Assembly (NCBI GenBank): GCA_018613035.1 | Contig: JAGGRA010000068.1 | Coordinates: 1-64,000, forward strand | DNA from: Pseudomonas sp. ISL-84 | Lineage (GTDB): Bacteria > Bacillota > Bacilli > Bacillales > Cytobacillaceae | Direction: 5' to 3' | Length of the DNA: 64,000 nt | Program-made: the position numbers and the translations under genes | Notes under the pieces: generated by a model | The model's database searches: none | Seen by the model: only the letters and a program-made list of their open reading frames with translations | Told to the model about the DNA's origin: nothing | Shown: in pieces, positions 62,265 through 64,000 of the stretch | How the letters are laid out: every line of letters begins with the position of its first letter | How positions within the stretch are numbered: the first letter of the stretch is position 1

Positions 62265-62783
62265 TTAAGAATAGATATGATCCACTAATATTGAAGACTT
62301 TAATAACCGTCTTGCTCGAAGAAGCCTGGTTTTCACGGTGGAGATATTAATATTTAAATGCTGCTGGATTTCTAGCAGCTTTAGATCTTTAACATAAAAA
62401 AGATACAGGACCTCCTGATAAATACCTGGAAGTTTAGTAATATTATGATAAATTTCTTCTCGTGTATGTTTAGTCATTAATTCTAATTCGGGTGTAATTT
62501 GATATGAAGAAAAGAGTTCAGACGAGGGAATCACGTTTTGATGGTACTTTGAACTAATATAATCTTTACATTGGTTTTTCGTGACTGTAATCAACCAAGA
62601 CTTTATAGAGCGCATATCTTTAAGCTGCTCCTTATGCATAACGCATTTAAGAAAAACTTCTTGCACTATATCCTCTGCCAAATGCTGATCCCTAACATAT
62701 CTCCAAGCCACCCTTTTTAGATCATCACTGTATGTATTTATTAAATTATTTAGTTGATCATTAACATTAGTTCCATTCATCAT
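62265..62783 (-). CDS. ECF-type RNA polymerase sigma factor
   Basis: A 172-residue sigma factor. Region 2: DDLKRVAWRYVRDQHLAEDI, then VQEVFLKCV and MRSIKSWLITVTKNQCKDYI (about 18-75). Region 4: LPGIYQEVLYLFYVKDLKLL, then NISTVKTRLLRARRLLK (about 115-160). No anti-sigma gene lies next to it in the window, unlike most ECF factors; it may be plasmid-regulated otherwise. GATGGTGGC precedes the ATG. Target promoters are unknown. Confidence 0.85.
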   Translation of the reverse strand: MMNGTNVNDQLNNLINTYSDDLKRVAWRYVRDQHLAEDIVQEVFLKCVMHKEQLKDMRSIKSWLITVTKNQCKDYISSKYHQNVIPSSELFSSYQITPELELMTKHTREEIYHNITKLPGIYQEVLYLFYVKDLKLLEIQQHLNINISTVKTRLLRARRLLKSSILVDHIYS

Positions 62784-64000
62784 GCCACCATCGTTTTTTT
62801 ATATTTAGATATCCTAAATCAATAAACAAATTCACTATAGTACACAAGTGTAATTTTACACTAAAAACAAAATGTTATAAAGTACTATTTGAAAAATTTG
62901 TATTTTTTTCAGATCTTCTTGTTAAATATATATGAAATTTATTCTTAGGCAGTAATGAAAGTAACTCTATGTTATTTCTTTGAAGAACTTATTCTTGAAT
63001 ATCTAAGTCTTAATAATGGTTATGTCAGAATTCCATTCCTGACAAGCAGCTTAACTATATATTTTACAAAATGGATATTATGGAATAAAAATATATGTCA
63101 TCATATATTCTAAAAATATTATTTATAATAATTTGTAATTAAAGTTAATATATATATTGTTGTTTATTTTGATTGCAGTTAGGAACTAAAAACCTCAAGG
63201 AATAGTTTTTGTTTCATTAATAAAGGCTGTTCATGCACTAATGGAGGCTACTAAAAAAAGAGAGGAAGTTTGGAAAAACCCAATCTAAAAATGTTAAGTA
63301 AAATACAGGGGAAAAGTGACATATACATATGACCGATTTAAGGTTGGCCTTCTCCCGATACAACCAAACGAGACCTCGTTGGTTACTTAGAGAGGATGTA
63401 TATTAAGCATTTAATTTAATGAATAGCATCTATTGGGAACTTTTCGATTGGGGCTGGAATTATAAAAATAACCTTCTAAATGGAAAGCTCGAAATTAAAC
63501 GTTTTTCTATACTAAAAAAGCCCTAAAAAAACAACGTTTAAAGGGCAGGGAATAATATAGTATATAATCCTTCGAAAGGTGAACTTATGAAAGCAGGGAT
63601 TCTATGAACCGTAAAATTCTTAAAAAGCTTCCGGTTAACTCTTTCATCACTGCTCTATGTTTAAACATGTGGGATTCATCTATTTGTGTAGATCATCAAG
63701 CTCCCTTTGGTTGTTTGTTTTTTCAATAGAGCACATTAATTAATATATACATATTAATCATTATTATAAATGGCAACATCATAAACAACAAAATCATCAT
63801 ATGTGTTAACATATATAAAATCTAAGGTTTTAACAATAACTAAGAACTTAAAGAATCAACACATTTGGAAGCCCTGATGGCCCACTCGAGGGTTGGCCTT
63901 CAAAAGATGCATTCCGGCATTCTTATGTATAATTGAGCCGATAACTTAGACTGTTAGACTTTATTAACATTCAAAAGGTTCCTGACTCTTTATCACACTG
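62784..64000. other. Non-coding right edge
   Basis: Over 1.2 kb without a credible gene. A hairpin GCCCT / AGGGC with a T-run on the minus strand lies at 63514-63546. Two stretches (near 63350 and 63895) contain GGTTGGCCTTC. TATATA-rich phrases recur at 63080-63150 and 63740-63830. Confidence 0.4.

Noticed and set aside
1..64000. CRISPR arrays, retrons or diversity-generating retroelements
   Set aside because: No regularly spaced repeats with unique spacers, no cas genes and no reverse-transcriptase motif (YxDD context) were seen.

Overview
The window looks like part of a large conjugative plasmid (or a plasmid-like integrated element) of an endospore-forming Bacillaceae host. The DNA is AT-rich with Bacillus-type ribosome-binding sites. 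It carries an RsfA-type sporulation regulator, a Spo0E-like phosphatase, a SpoVT/AbrB protein, an FbpB-like peptide, a Tn916/pCW3-type transfer operon and an iteron-bearing origin. No rRNA, tRNA or CRISPR array was found. Genus and species cannot be fixed from this sequence.

Layout. 0.3-4.2 kb: a double-HTH regulator, a tyrosine recombinase, and fragments of a second recombinase and of an IS110 transposase. 4.7-6.4 kb: two tandem class 3 lipase-like proteins, one intact and one missing its catalytic Ser and His. 6.8-8.3 kb: an MqsR-like toxin with an antitoxin fusing an MqsA-like N-terminus to a Panacea domain. 8.9-12.5 kb: a GNAT acetyltransferase, decayed HAD and recombinase pieces and FbpB. 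12.6-15.1 kb: RsfA, a zinc-ribbon protein and an ArdC antirestriction protein behind a strongly folded leader. 15.1-16.3 kb: remnants of a Rep protein and a serine recombinase. 16.6-21 kb: small proteins, a six-zinc-motif nuclease, a ParB-like protein and a broken CBO0543 gene. 21.2-32.3 kb: two copies of a roughly 1.27 kb repeat (a JAB/RadC gene plus a long folded non-coding element), a third partial copy, a broken DUF2971 gene, Rhs toxin-immunity remnants, an AbrB-like regulator and a Pho-box-controlled secreted phosphatase. 33.2-41.4 kb: a defence island with type I restriction (hsdR, hsdM, hsdS), a small HTH regulator and a divergent RloC-like AAA/zinc-hook anticodon-nuclease candidate. 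41.5-52.5 kb: the transfer operon, read on the minus strand from a Replic_Relax protein through coupling ATPase, TcpC, TcpD, TcpE, VirB4, lipoprotein, VirB6-like protein and lysozyme/NlpC hydrolase to a small membrane protein. 52.5-53.7 kb: non-coding, with a 127-bp nested palindrome. 53.7-58.8 kb: replication module, with a primase-type protein and a putative initiator diverging from iterons. 58.8-62.8 kb: a secreted protein, a two-gene unknown operon, a Lys-rich peptide, a DNA-binding-like protein and an ECF sigma factor. 62.8-64 kb: no gene seen.

How it fits together. The element replicates from the iteron region and may transfer through the T4SS. Its defence genes are type I restriction with an RloC-like backup, the MqsR/Panacea pair and possibly the zinc-motif nuclease. 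It also carries anti-defence-type genes (ArdC, RadC/JAB) behind folded leaders that could act on single-stranded incoming DNA. A GTAAAC palindrome occurs both before the transfer operon and before the gene at 61672, suggesting shared control.
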